DNA from: Roseiflexus sp.
GTDB lineage: Bacteria > Chloroflexota > Chloroflexia > Chloroflexales > Roseiflexaceae
DNA length: 64,000 nucleotides
Direction: 5' to 3'
Assembly: GCA_025062325.1 (NCBI GenBank)
Contig: JANXAL010000015.1
Span: 1-64,000, forward strand
A program made the translations under genes and the position numbers. Under the pieces are notes generated by a model. The model saw only the letters and a program-made list of their open reading frames with translations. It searched no databases and was not told where the DNA came from. Shown here piece by piece: positions 22,420-31,532 of the stretch (its first letter is position 1; each line of letters begins with the position of its first letter).

Positions 22420-23505
22420 ATGACGCCGTCCGCTCCTTCCTTTGTGCAACAGCATCGCATTGCGCTGATCAGTCTGCTGGCGCTGATTCTTCTGCCGTTC
22501 ATCGTCGGAGTCTTCGAGGGCGCGTCACCGCTGGAGGTGTGGTCGAATCGGAGTGGCGCGTCGAAGTTCATCCAGGGGCTTGCGATTGAGATTTTTATTC
22601 TGGCATTGTATGCCCTGAGTTACGACCTGATCTTTGGCTTTACCGGTCTGCTGTCGTTCGGGCATAGCATGTTCTTCGCCGTCGGCGCGTACCTGACTGG
22701 CATTGCGCTGAAGAGCTTTGGGCTGAACCTGTGGCAGACGTTTGGGCTGCTGATGGTGGCAGCCGTTGCGCAGGCGCTGCTGTTTGGCATTGTGCTGCCG
22801 CGCGTGAAGGGTATCACTTTTGCGCTGGTCACGTTGGGGATGTCCAGCGTGTTTCACATTGTGATCATGTCGCGCGAACTGGGCGATTATACCGGCGCAG
22901 ACGTAGGGTTGCAGGGAGTGATCGTCCCGGACTTCATCAGCCCGGCGACGGAGCGCCTGCGCCTGTATTTTGTTGCGCTGACGATACTGGTCCTGTTTTA
23001 TCTGCTCTACCGCCGGTTCGTCGACTCGCCGACGGGACGGGTGTGCAAGGCGATCCGCGAGAATGAGGGCCGTGCGCAGATGCTGGGGTACAACACGTTC
23101 CTGTTCAAACTCGCGGCGCTGATCCTCTCCTCAATCACGGCGGCGATCGCTGGCGCACTCCATACGATCTACCAGCCGATTGTCAGCCCCGACATTTCTG
23201 GATTGGGGTTCACTGTCACGGCGCTGCTCATCATCCTGATCGGCGGCGTGGGGACGCTCAATGGCGCGCTGGTCGGCGCAGCGATCTTCCGTCTGCTCGA
23301 TTTCGGATTGCGGCGCTACCTGGGAGAGAGCGCCAGTTTCATCAATGGCGCGATCTATGTGCTGATCGTCCTCTTCCTCCCCTACGGCATCGTGGGGACG
23401 TGGCAGCTCAAAGCCTCGCTAACGTTCCAGCAGATGCGTCAGGGGTGGCGGCATTTACTTGAGCTGTTTGGATTGGACAGAGTGCGTCATGTGTCAAAAG
23501 AATAG
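22420..23505 (+). CDS. livM: Branched-chain amino-acid type ABC permease LivM
   Basis: 361-aa second permease of the pair, with eight to nine helices. Recognisable LivM features are the DLIFGFTGLLSFGHSMFFA N-terminal motif and the cytoplasmic coupling loop RVCKAIRENEGRAQMLGYN near residue 205. AAGAGATG at the start lies 4 nt after the livH stop, so the two are almost certainly co-translated. It ends the operon. No clear intrinsic terminator follows; the downstream spacer is filled with a heptamer repeat. Confidence 0.93.
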   Translation: MTPSAPSFVQQHRIALISLLALILLPFIVGVFEGASPLEVWSNRSGASKFIQGLAIEIFILALYALSYDLIFGFTGLLSFGHSMFFAVGAYLTGIALKSFGLNLWQTFGLLMVAAVAQALLFGIVLPRVKGITFALVTLGMSSVFHIVIMSRELGDYTGADVGLQGVIVPDFISPATERLRLYFVALTILVLFYLLYRRFVDSPTGRVCKAIRENEGRAQMLGYNTFLFKLAALILSSITAAIAGALHTIYQPIVSPDISGLGFTVTALLIILIGGVGTLNGALVGAAIFRLLDFGLRRYLGESASFINGAIYVLIVLFLPYGIVGTWQLKASLTFQQMRQGWRHLLELFGLDRVRHVSKE

Positions 23506-23506
23506 A

Positions 23507-23584
23507 GTGATGAGTGACGAGTGACAAGTGACGAGGGATGAGTGACGAGGGATGAGTGATGAGTGACGAGGGATGAGTGACAAG
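23507..23584. repeat. Heptanucleotide tandem repeat (GATGAGT/GACGAGG type)
   Basis: About eleven consecutive 7-bp units of the type GA(T/C)GAG(T/G), with occasional GACAAGT, start right after the livM stop. The same unit reappears at 52570-52645. It resembles the heptamer STRR repeats known from cyanobacteria. The rest of the 23585-23818 spacer shows no gene. Confidence 0.8.
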
Positions 23585-23818
23585 CATCCTCTTGCCGCTC
23601 ATGTTCCCGTTGGCGCGCGGGCGTCGCACCCGCGTGAGCAATTCCGTTTTAGGCGGCTGGCGGAACCATCACCCGCCATAGTGAAGCTGCTCGATCAACT
23701 GCTCTTGACGGTTGATCCTGAACATGGTACAAACGGGCTATCACACGTCACTCCGCGCATGCCGAACATGTGTTAGAATGTCTACACGATTTCGTGCTCA
23801 TATTCAGTGAGCGCCCGT

Positions 23819-25000
23819 ATGTCTAGCCTGACCTTCTACGAATTCTTCGCTGGCGGCGGCCTTGCGCGGATCGGTCTAGGACCGCAGTGGACCTGCCTGT
23901 TTGCCAACGACATCGACGACAAGAAAGCGGAGACGTACCGACGCAACTTCTCCGGCGCGCCGGAGCTGGTCGTTGCGGATATTCATCGCGTGACGACGGA
24001 TATGCTTCCGGGTCGTGCGCTGCTCGCGTGGGCGTCGTTCCCCTGTCAGGATCTGTCGCTCGCGGGGAAAGGCGGCGGGCTGCGCGCCGGGCGCAGCGGC
24101 ACGTTCTGGCCATTCTGGGACCTGATCACTGCACTTGACCTCGAGGGGCGCGCAGTGCCCATCATTGCTATCGAAAACGTCGTTGGTCTGCTCACCTCGA
24201 ACAAAGGACACGATTTTCACGAGTTGGTCGCTGTCATTGCCGCGCAGGGATATCGTCTGGGAGCGATGGTTATTGACGCTGTGCATTTCGTTCCTCAGTC
24301 GCGGCCACGGCTCTTCATCGTTGCAGTCAAGGATGACGCGACAATACCGGATGCATTGATCACGCCCACGCCGCACGCAGTATGGCATCCGGTCTCGATT
24401 GTTCGCGCCTATCGTCATCTCGCGCCGCCTCTACGCGACTCATGGGTTTGGTGGAACCTTCCTTCGCCTGAACGGGCGCCGCTTCACCTGCGCGATGTGA
24501 TCGACCCTGCGCCGACAGGCGTCGCCTGGCATAGCCCCGAAGAAACGCAGCGCCTTCTGTCGCTGATGTCCCCGGTTAATCTTGCCAAAGTGCGTCACGC
24601 GCAGTTAACCGGTCGTTTGCACATTGGAACGATCTACAAGCGAACGCGCATTCAGGATGGAGTCAAGCGCCAGCGCGCGGAAGTGCGGTTCGATGGCGTC
24701 AGCGGGTGTTTGCGGACGCCGGCTGGCGGTTCGAGCCGGCAGACAATTCTGGTGGTCGAGGGGGACGTCGTCCGCTCGCGACTGCTTTCGGTGCGCGAAG
24801 CGGCGCGGTTGATGGGCTTGCCCGACAGTTACTGGTTGCCTGAACGCTACAATGATGGGTATCATGTGATGGGTGATGCGGTTGTCGTGCCAGTCGTTTC
24901 GTGGCTGGAGCAACATATTCTTCGTCCGCTGGCGACATCTATTGTACAAACCAGGGAGGTCCCCGTTCATGTCAGCGCGTCAACCGGTTATTCTCTGTGA
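23819..25000 (+). CDS. DNA (cytosine-5-)-methyltransferase
   Basis: C5-cytosine DNA methyltransferase of a type II restriction-modification system (393 aa from ATG 23819; GTG 23807 is an alternative and neither has a good binding site). Motif I FYEFFAGGGLARIGL is at the N terminus, motif IV catalytic FPCQDLSLAGKGGG has C76, motif VI is ENV (about 119-121), motif VIII is QSRPR, and the variable target recognition region is followed by motifs IX-X (LSVREAARLMGLPDSY, GDAVVVPV). The endonuclease gene overlaps its 3' end and vsr follows. Recognition sequence cannot be read from the protein. Confidence 0.95.
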   Translation: MSSLTFYEFFAGGGLARIGLGPQWTCLFANDIDDKKAETYRRNFSGAPELVVADIHRVTTDMLPGRALLAWASFPCQDLSLAGKGGGLRAGRSGTFWPFWDLITALDLEGRAVPIIAIENVVGLLTSNKGHDFHELVAVIAAQGYRLGAMVIDAVHFVPQSRPRLFIVAVKDDATIPDALITPTPHAVWHPVSIVRAYRHLAPPLRDSWVWWNLPSPERAPLHLRDVIDPAPTGVAWHSPEETQRLLSLMSPVNLAKVRHAQLTGRLHIGTIYKRTRIQDGVKRQRAEVRFDGVSGCLRTPAGGSSRQTILVVEGDVVRSRLLSVREAARLMGLPDSYWLPERYNDGYHVMGDAVVVPVVSWLEQHILRPLATSIVQTREVPVHVSASTGYSL

Positions 25001-25844
25001 GTTATCCAGAGATACAAAGGATCTGATTGACGATTATGTCGAAGCGCTGAAAGCGAAGGCGCCGTCGATTGGTCGCCGTCGCCATGGCATGAATAAGAAT
25101 GAATTCTGGCGATCTGGTCTCTTTCGAGCGGCAATTGAACAGCTGCGCGGTACACAGGCAGCCACAATACACGAAAAGCGCAAGTTTGTTGAGAACGTTC
25201 TCGGTTTTTTGAAGAAGCAAAGCAAGATAACGGATTGGAAATTCAGCGGTTCAGGCGAGCGACACGACTATGAAGTTCACATTGGCGATCGCATCTGTGT
25301 TATTGAGGCAAAAGGCTGCCTGGACGGAAACAATACCAATATTTTTCAACGTCCTGCAAATGCGGATGAGTTTATCATCTGGTCACTCTGTCAGAATCCT
25401 GGATCAGACCCTCGACATAATGCCTGGTCGGGCATACACACACGGCTGAGCGCCGAAATCATTCACAGAAAGGAGCGAGTTGACGGCTTAATTATCTGGG
25501 ATATGCTCTGCGGTACGAAAGGTCGCGTCTGTCCCAAGTTGACTGGAAAGCCCGAACGTGCTACTGAGATAGATGGCATTCAGGTTCCTCCTCCGTGTTT
25601 GTATCTCTTCCCCAGAACCATTCCCGACGCTCGTAACAATCCCAAACCGGCTTGCTGGGACATCGATGATGTTAAGTTTTTGAAAATACTCTATGATGCA
25701 TTCCGGTGCGATGCTCAGGATGTCGTCAAAATTGGCATTGAGGTGCGGATGTCAGGTCCTAATGTTGAACGAAAAACTATCTGGGAGCGCGATGGCATTA
25801 TAGTCACCAAATCAAAGTGGACGGAGATCAAGCGAGCGCGATAA
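24969..25844 (+). CDS. Probable type II restriction endonuclease
   Basis: 291-aa protein whose ATG at 24969 lies inside the methyltransferase 3' end (32-nt overlap). A longer upstream extension of this frame is a shadow. A candidate PD-(D/E)xK core is visible: D100 in RHDYEVHIGD and E113-A-K115 in CVIEAKG. Sequence between a methyltransferase and vsr strongly suggests the cognate endonuclease, and rapid divergence explains the lack of an obvious family. Base composition is visibly more AT-rich than in flanking genes, a sign of transfer. Specificity is unknown. Confidence 0.72.
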   Translation: MSARQPVILCELSRDTKDLIDDYVEALKAKAPSIGRRRHGMNKNEFWRSGLFRAAIEQLRGTQAATIHEKRKFVENVLGFLKKQSKITDWKFSGSGERHDYEVHIGDRICVIEAKGCLDGNNTNIFQRPANADEFIIWSLCQNPGSDPRHNAWSGIHTRLSAEIIHRKERVDGLIIWDMLCGTKGRVCPKLTGKPERATEIDGIQVPPPCLYLFPRTIPDARNNPKPACWDIDDVKFLKILYDAFRCDAQDVVKIGIEVRMSGPNVERKTIWERDGIIVTKSKWTEIKRAR

Positions 25845-25847
25845 GTC

Positions 25848-26258
25848 ATGCCGGATGTTTTTCAGCCAGAAGAGCGCAGTCGCATTATGGCGAAGGTTCG
25901 CGGCGAAAACACCTCGCCGGAACGGTTGGTGCGCTCGCTGGTCCATAAGATGGGATATCGGTTTCGGCTCCATCGCAAGGATCTGCCCGGCAAGCCGGAC
26001 ATTGTTCTGCCGCGTCACAAGAAGGTCATCTTCGTTCACGGCTGTTTCTGGCATCAGCACGAAGGGTGCCCCCACGCCGCGCGTCCAACGAGCAACACGG
26101 AGTATTGGAATAAAAAACTTGATCGCAACGTGATCCGCGACCGGGAACATCTGCAAAAACTGGAATATCTCGGCTGGAGTGTGTTGATCGTTTGGGAATG
26201 TGAAACGCGCGATCACGAAAAGCTGCTCGAAAAACTGCAAGGGTTCCTGACTTCCTGA
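25848..26258 (+). CDS. vsr: Very short patch repair endonuclease Vsr
   Basis: 136-aa nicking endonuclease that starts repair of T:G mismatches arising from deamination of 5-methylcytosine. The Vsr signature is complete: D51 in GKPDIVLP, then VHGCFWHQHEGC with the zinc-site Cys/His residues (C66, H71, C74) and aromatic wedge residues F67-W68, and catalytic H69. Length is typical. It lies 3 nt after the endonuclease stop, so it belongs to the same operon and serves the site methylated by the upstream enzyme. Confidence 0.96.
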   Translation: MPDVFQPEERSRIMAKVRGENTSPERLVRSLVHKMGYRFRLHRKDLPGKPDIVLPRHKKVIFVHGCFWHQHEGCPHAARPTSNTEYWNKKLDRNVIRDREHLQKLEYLGWSVLIVWECETRDHEKLLEKLQGFLTS

Positions 26259-26580
26259 TGCCTCATCACATCTATCCCGTCCCTGCTATTATCGAGATGC
26301 CGCTGCACGAGATCGTCGAGCAGCGGCGCGTGGCGCAGATTGCGAGCGGAGCGGCGCTCGCGGCTGCGGTGCACGCCGGGTTGCGCCTGCCCGCCGTGTG
26401 GAGCGCCGAACCGCGTGAAGCGAGCGAGCTGTGCTCTGAGGGCTTTTCTTCGGGTCACGCCGGAGCCGAAGCGATTTGTTGCCTGAACTGCGTGAAGCGA
26501 GCGAGCTGTGCTCTGAGGACCCGGCGCAGGCCGCGCGTGCTGAAACGGAGGTGATCTATGGCATGACGGCGAGCGGCTGA
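26258..26580 (+). pseudogene. Small ORF broken by a 77-bp duplication
   Basis: An ATG overlaps the vsr stop (TGATG), so this small frame looks translationally coupled to the restriction operon. Product not recognised. The frame contains a 34-bp direct repeat (26408-26441 and 26485-26518, one mismatch) whose 77-bp spacing shifts the frame. Without the duplicated unit, residue 51 onward would read EPREASELCSE and continue in the other frame to a stop at 26578-26580 (...AETEVIYGMTASG). As it stands, the original frame ends at 26554 with a basic nonsense-like tail. I read it as a recently damaged gene; it could also be a short accessory peptide. Confidence 0.45.
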
Positions 26581-26909
26581 TGCGGTGAAGCATGTCGCAA
26601 AGTGACACGGCTTGCTGTTGATGTTGATCCCGACTATGCATCTTGGTCGATGCCTATATTGCGCCATCTTGGTCAGCGGTATGGCGCGAGAACCGTCGGT
26701 CGGCGGATGCAATGCCAGACGGATGCGCATGCTGAAGATAGAGTAGCGGAGTGGGCATTGAAACAGTCCTTTCGGATGATTAAACGCCCAAGGGCGCACT
26801 GATGTGCGCCCTTGGGTATCTCCCTGTTACAACCGGCGTTCACCGCGCGGCGTTCACCGTTTGCCCGCCTTTAACCTTTCCGCCTGCAACCCCTCTCACC
26901 TTGCGCCTG
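26581..26909. other. Intergenic region between the RM island and the suf operon
   Basis: About 330 nt at the convergent junction. The only structure I can support is the 13-bp inverted repeat at 26787-26816. A short open frame across 26602-26802 has no binding site and ends in that hairpin, so I do not call it. Confidence 0.5.
26787..26816 (-). terminator. Hairpin ending the suf operon (possibly bidirectional)
   Basis: A perfect 13-bp inverted repeat, CCCAAGGGCGCAC / GTGCGCCCTTGGG with a 4-nt loop, lies about 95 nt past the sufB stop. On the minus strand it is followed only by CGTTTAATC, a weak U-tract, so termination efficiency is uncertain. It sits between convergent operons. Confidence 0.55.
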
Positions 26910-28325
26910 CTATCCAACCGACCCCTCCATCTCGAGCTGGATGAGGCGGTTGAGTTCGACAGCGTACTCCATTGGCAGTTCGCGCGTGAACGGCTCCATA
27001 AAGCCGAGCACAATCATCGACAGCGCATCGGTCTCGCTGATGCCGCGGCTCATCAAGTAGAACAGTTGCTCCTCGCCAATGCGCCCGACGGTCGCCTCGT
27101 GCGCCAGGGTGCAGCGGTCTTCCTCGATCTCGATGTACGGGATCGTGTCGGATGCCGACTTCTCATCGAGGATGAGCGCATCACAGTTCACATTGATCTT
27201 CGCGCCAGTTGCACCCGGCAGCACCTTTGCCAGACCGCGGTACGTCGTCTTGCCGCCATTCTTCGAGACCGACTTGTTCGTGATGCGGCTGGTTGTGTCC
27301 GGCGCGATGTGGATCATCTTAGCGCCAGCGTCCTGGTGCTGCCCCTTGCCAGCATACGCTACCGAGAGCACCTCGCCGCGCGCGCCGCGCCCCATCAGGT
27401 AGACCGACGGATACTTCATCGTCAGGCGCGAGCCGATGTTGCCATCGACCCACTCCATTGTCGCCTCTTCGTAAGCGACAGCGCGCTTGGTCACCAGGTT
27501 GAAGATATTGTTCGCCCAGTTCTGGATGGTTGTATAACGGCACTTGCCGCCTTTCTTCACAATAATCTCGACCACCGCCGAGTGCAGCGAGTTGGTGCTG
27601 TAGATCGGCGCCGTGCATCCTTCGATGTAGTGTACTGATGCGCCTTCTTCGACGATGATCAGGGTGCGCTCAAACTGCCCCATGCGTTCAGCATTGATGC
27701 GGAAGTACGCCTGGAGCGGAATATCGACGTGAACCCCCGCTGGCACGTACACGAACGACCCGCCCGACCAGACCGCCGTGTTCAGTGCGGCGTACTTGTT
27801 GTCCGCCGCCGGAACCACTGTGCCAAAGTACTGCTTGAAGATCTCCGGGTACTCCTTTAGAGCGGTGTCGGTATCGAGGAAAATGACCCCCTTCTTCGCC
27901 CATTCCTCGCGCAGCGAGTGATAGACGACCTCTGACTCGTACTGCGCGCCGACGCCAGCCAGAAACTTACGCTCCGCTTCGGGAATGCCCAACCGCTCGA
28001 ACGTCTGCTTAATCTCTGGCGGCACAGCGTCCCAGTCGGTCTGTGGGCGTTCGCCAGCGCGCACGAAGTAGTGAATGTCGTCATAGTTCAGTTCTGCCAG
28101 TTCCGGGTTCGCCCACATGCCGACCAGCGGCGTCGGCTTCTTGCGGAAGATCTCGAGCGCCTGCAATCGGCGCTTGAGCATCCACTCCGGCTCACCCTTC
28201 ATCCCCGACAGTTCACGCACAACCTTTTCATTCAAGCCCTTCTCGGACTTGTAAATATATCGCTCTTCGTTGCGGAACGCATACTTCGAGTAATCGAAAT
28301 CCAGATTCGTTGCAGTGACAGCCAT
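26910..28325 (-). CDS. sufB: Fe-S cluster assembly scaffold SufB
   Basis: 471-aa SufB, which forms the SufBC2D scaffold where Fe-S clusters are built. The family hallmarks [32 protein letters not shown]-type region, [25 protein letters not shown] and the C-terminal ...[14 protein letters not shown]...LGFMEPF are present. ATG at 28325 is chosen because GGAGAGGAG lies upstream; a GTG at 28334 would absorb that site. It is the last gene of the operon, 24 nt after sufU, an unusual place since sufB is usually first or next to sufC. Confidence 0.97.
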   Translation of the reverse strand: MAVTATNLDFDYSKYAFRNEERYIYKSEKGLNEKVVRELSGMKGEPEWMLKRRLQALEIFRKKPTPLVGMWANPELAELNYDDIHYFVRAGERPQTDWDAVPPEIKQTFERLGIPEAERKFLAGVGAQYESEVVYHSLREEWAKKGVIFLDTDTALKEYPEIFKQYFGTVVPAADNKYAALNTAVWSGGSFVYVPAGVHVDIPLQAYFRINAERMGQFERTLIIVEEGASVHYIEGCTAPIYSTNSLHSAVVEIIVKKGGKCRYTTIQNWANNIFNLVTKRAVAYEEATMEWVDGNIGSRLTMKYPSVYLMGRGARGEVLSVAYAGKGQHQDAGAKMIHIAPDTTSRITNKSVSKNGGKTTYRGLAKVLPGATGAKINVNCDALILDEKSASDTIPYIEIEEDRCTLAHEATVGRIGEEQLFYLMSRGISETDALSMIVLGFMEPFTRELPMEYAVELNRLIQLEMEGSVG

Positions 28326-28349
28326 TGGTTGCACTCCTCTCCCAAAAGG

Positions 28350-28751
28350 TTATTCGATCTCATCATCCTGGGGTGCATGACCCACGCCATACAACCCTGC
28401 TTTCAGTGTTTTGAGCGGAAGCAGTGCGCATTTGATGCGCACCGGATTATGGCTCAATGGGATGCCGATTAACGTCAGAAGTTGTTCCTTGCTGAACCGC
28501 TTCGCTTGCTCAACCGGCATCCCGACGATTTCATCGGTCAGCATCGAAGCAGCCGCCTGGCTGATCGCACAGCCGCGACCGTCGAAGCGCGCATCAGTGA
28601 TAATGCCGTTTTCAATCCGCAGATCGATCCGCACCCGGTCACCGCACAATGGGTTATGTTCCTCGGCGCTGATATCGGGATGGTCGAGACGACCGCGACG
28701 ACGCGGATGTTTGTAGTGTTCAAGAATGAGTTCGCGATACAGATCGTCCAT
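28350..28751 (-). CDS. sufU: SufU/IscU-like scaffold or sulfur-transfer protein
   Basis: 133-aa SufU, which accepts sulfur from SufS as a zinc protein. The three ligand cysteines are C36 (CGD), C61 (GRGCAISQA) and C108 (IKCALLPL); the RDxGx insertion typical of SufU (against IscU) is present as the extended region before the last Cys. ATG at 28751 matches the conserved N terminus MDDLYRELILEHYK. A GTG at 28760 overlapping the sufS stop is an alternative. It follows sufS with near-zero spacing, the normal sufS-sufU coupling. Confidence 0.93.
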   Translation of the reverse strand: MDDLYRELILEHYKHPRRRGRLDHPDISAEEHNPLCGDRVRIDLRIENGIITDARFDGRGCAISQAAASMLTDEIVGMPVEQAKRFSKEQLLTLIGIPLSHNPVRIKCALLPLKTLKAGLYGVGHAPQDDEIE

Positions 28752-28756
28752 CCCTA

Positions 28757-30001
28757 TCACCCAAACAGTGTGCGCGCCTTGTGTAGGGCGGCAACCAGTC
28801 GATCAACCTCTTCTGGAATGTTGTACAGGTAGAATGATGCTCGCGTGGTGGCAGGAATATTGTAGTGCGCATGCAGCGGTTGTGCGCAGTGATGTCCGGC
28901 GCGCACAGCAATCCCCTCGCTATCGAGCACTGCCGCGACATCGTGGGGATGCACGCCGTCGAGCGTGAAACTCACTGCGCTGCCGCGCATCTCGGTGGTT
29001 GTCGGACCGTACACCCGCAGCCCTTTGACCTCCCGCAGGCGTTCGAGCGCATACCCTAGCAACTCGCGCTCGTGGGCGTGGATTCGATCCATCCCGATCT
29101 CTTGCAGGAAATCGACCGCCTCACCGAGCGCAATCGCTTCGGCAATCGCTGGCGTGCCCGCCTCGAAGCGCGCCGGAACATCGGCGTAGGTCGATTCGTA
29201 CAGCCCCACCACCTTGATCATCGAACCGCCGCCGAGGAACGGCGGCATCTGATCCAGGATTGCGCGTCGTCCCCACAGCACGCCAATGCCGGTTGGACCG
29301 CACATCTTATGCCCGCTGAACGCCAGGAAATCGATATCGAGCGCCTGAACGTCCACCGGCATATGCGGCACGCTCTGTGCGCCGTCCACCAGCACGAGCG
29401 CACCAACGGCATGCGCGCGCCGTGCAATCTCCGCCACCGGATTGATCGTCCCCAGCACATTCGATTGCTGGGTAATCGCCACTAAGCGCACCCCTTCCAG
29501 TTGCGCGTCCAGATTGTCCAGCACCAGGCGACCCTCGCCGTCGATTGGCAGAAACTCCAGTTTTGCGCCGGTGCGCTGTGCTAGCATCTGCCATGGCACC
29601 AGGTTCGAGTGGTGCTCCATGATACTCAGTAGAATGCGATCCCCCTCGCGCAGGTTGGCGTCGCCCCAGCTGCGCGCCACCAGGTTAATCGCCTCGGTCG
29701 TATTGCGCACGAAGACGATCTCGCGCTGGCTGCGGGCATTGATAAAACGCGCCACCTTGCCGCGCGCCCGCTCGAAGGCGAACGTCGCCTCTTCGCTCAG
29801 ACGATAGATGCCGCGATGGACGTTAGCGTTGTAGCGCCGATAATAATCTTCTAAGCAATCGATCACACGGCGCGGTTTTTGCGACGACGCCGCGCTATCG
29901 AGAAACGCCAGCGCTTTGCCGTTCACCGACTGATTGAGGATCGGGAACTCTCGCCGCAGCGCGACAATATCGAACAGGCTCAGGGTGGTGCTTGCTGTCA
30001 T
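28757..30001 (-). CDS. sufS: Cysteine desulfurase SufS (group II)
   Basis: 414-aa PLP enzyme that removes sulfur from cysteine to give alanine and a persulfide passed to SufU. PLP lysine is K232 in FSGHKMCGPTG, and the catalytic cysteine is C372 in RAGHHCAQPLH. The N-terminal DIVALRREFPIL and the STAASS-like LDSAASSQKP are characteristic of SufS. Length is normal. It is separated from sufD by a 313-nt gap containing two hairpins, while sufU follows immediately, so transcription of sufS-U-B may be partly independent of sufR-C-D. Confidence 0.96.
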   Translation of the reverse strand: MTASTTLSLFDIVALRREFPILNQSVNGKALAFLDSAASSQKPRRVIDCLEDYYRRYNANVHRGIYRLSEEATFAFERARGKVARFINARSQREIVFVRNTTEAINLVARSWGDANLREGDRILLSIMEHHSNLVPWQMLAQRTGAKLEFLPIDGEGRLVLDNLDAQLEGVRLVAITQQSNVLGTINPVAEIARRAHAVGALVLVDGAQSVPHMPVDVQALDIDFLAFSGHKMCGPTGIGVLWGRRAILDQMPPFLGGGSMIKVVGLYESTYADVPARFEAGTPAIAEAIALGEAVDFLQEIGMDRIHAHERELLGYALERLREVKGLRVYGPTTTEMRGSAVSFTLDGVHPHDVAAVLDSEGIAVRAGHHCAQPLHAHYNIPATTRASFYLYNIPEEVDRLVAALHKARTLFG

Positions 30002-30314
30002 TGGCGCACCTAATCATTAACAAAATAATCTAGCGCTCGCCCTGCGCCCGACGGCTGATGAGGATTAAGATAGTCCGGCATTCCTGGATGCTGCGGGCTG
30101 AACCCCTCGATCAGGACGTGAAAGCCCTGCTGGAGCTTCCACGTCCTGATAGAGAACGCGCCACCTGGCCGCACGGGTCTACCGGATGTATTCAATGTTC
30201 ATAAGCCGCGGGCTGCGGTTGCGCAGCCTGCCTTCGCGAGCTATACCGAACGTATGCACGGACGAATATGGAACGACGCCCTGCGCATACCACGCCGTTC
30301 CATGACTTCGCATA
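30002..30314 (-). other. Gap inside the suf operon with two inverted repeats
   Basis: No gene is seen. An imperfect hairpin lies at 30110-30150: 11-bp arms ATCAGGACGTG / CACGTCCTGAT, extended by a mismatch and AAGC/GCTT around a 9-nt loop. A second inverted repeat ATGGAACG / CGTTCCAT spans 30268-30303. These could be RNA processing or attenuation elements that set sufD to sufS ratios, or a decayed insertion. No promoter with good hexamers is visible. Confidence 0.5.
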
Positions 30315-31532
30315 CTAAATCTTCGCCTCGATCATCTCCGCAATGCGCTGGCGCAGCGCATCGTTGGGAATGCGGTCGAGCACCGGCTCGAAGAACCCCA
30401 TGACAATCAGGTGGATGGCTTCATCACGCGGGATGCCGCGCGAGCGCATATAAAACAACTGCTCCTCATCCACCTCGCCGCTGGTCGAGGCATGCCCAGC
30501 CTTGGCGACGTCGTTGGTGTCAATCATCAGACCAGGGATAGAGTCGCTGCGCGCCTTCGGCGACAGATGCAGCGCGTGCTCCTCAAGGCGCGACACCGTT
30601 GCGCGGCTCTGGCGTTCAATCTTGATCATCCCGTCGAAGGTCGTATAACTCTGGTCCTTCACAACGGTCTTGAAGTCCATATGCCCTTCGGTTTTCGCGC
30701 CGATATGGCGGAGCCAGGGCGCTGTCAACAGATTCTGATGATCGGCGGCGAACGTCGCCGCTACCCACTCGACGCGCGATCCATCCCCTTCGAGCGCAGT
30801 TTCCGCTTCGATATGCTGGACACGCGCCCCCAGGTTCACCGCTGCCCACTCGAGCGCCGCCCCATGCCCGACACGCGCCTTCTGTGCGCCGATATGGTAC
30901 ACATCCTCACCCCACGTCTGCACTGCAACGAAGCGCAGGGTCGAGTTATTCCCCAGGAAGATCTCGGTCACCGGCGCTGCGAATGCCTGATCAGACGCAG
31001 CAACCGAGTGATACTCCTCAACAAACGTTACGCTAGCGCCGTCGTCAAGGATGATCAGGTTGCGCGGTATGACCGCTCCGCCGGGGATCGGCATCGCAAA
31101 CACTACTGTCAGCGGCAATTCAACGCTGACATTCTTCGGCACATAGAGGAAGACGCCATCCTTCCAGAGAGCCGCGTTGAGCGCCAGGAACTTATGGCGC
31201 GTCGGCTCGATGGCGGCGCCAAGGTGTTGTCGGATGATCGCCTCATGAGTGTGAAGCGCCTGTGCCAGCGTGGTAAACGCCACCCCTTGCTCTGCCAGGT
31301 CTTCTTCCTGATAGAGACTGGTTGCGGCGGTGTCAGCGGCGGCGATCACCTGCTCCGGCTTGAACTTCGACAGATCGGTGCGACGCCAGTAGGGCGGTTC
31401 AGCCGAGGCGAAGAACCGCCACGCCTCAGCGCGCTGCTCTGTGAGCCACGCTGGCTCACCCGCAGCCCGCGAAATTTCAACCACCAGGGCGTCGCTGATT
31501 TCACCGAGTGGAGGAAGCGTCTTCATAGTCAC
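30315..31532 (-). CDS. sufD: Fe-S cluster assembly protein SufD
   Basis: 405-aa SufD, partner of SufB in the SufBC2D scaffold, needed for iron entry. It has the SufB/D beta-helix pattern ([25 protein letters not shown]) and the conserved C-terminal [18 protein letters not shown]...[12 protein letters not shown]. It starts with GTG at 31532, overlapping the sufC stop (GTGA), with GAGGAGG 10 nt upstream; ATG at 31526 is an alternative. The N-terminal W-rich substrate region ([13 protein letters not shown]) is typical. Confidence 0.96.
   Translation of the reverse strand: MTMKTLPPLGEISDALVVEISRAAGEPAWLTEQRAEAWRFFASAEPPYWRRTDLSKFKPEQVIAAADTAATSLYQEEDLAEQGVAFTTLAQALHTHEAIIRQHLGAAIEPTRHKFLALNAALWKDGVFLYVPKNVSVELPLTVVFAMPIPGGAVIPRNLIILDDGASVTFVEEYHSVAASDQAFAAPVTEIFLGNNSTLRFVAVQTWGEDVYHIGAQKARVGHGAALEWAAVNLGARVQHIEAETALEGDGSRVEWVAATFAADHQNLLTAPWLRHIGAKTEGHMDFKTVVKDQSYTTFDGMIKIERQSRATVSRLEEHALHLSPKARSDSIPGLMIDTNDVAKAGHASTSGEVDEEQLFYMRSRGIPRDEAIHLIVMGFFEPVLDRIPNDALRQRIAEMIEAKI

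Noticed and set aside
26802-27638. Plus-strand open frame of 278 codons opposite sufB
   Set aside because: Antisense shadow of a clear sufB; His/Arg/Asp-rich composition and no binding site.
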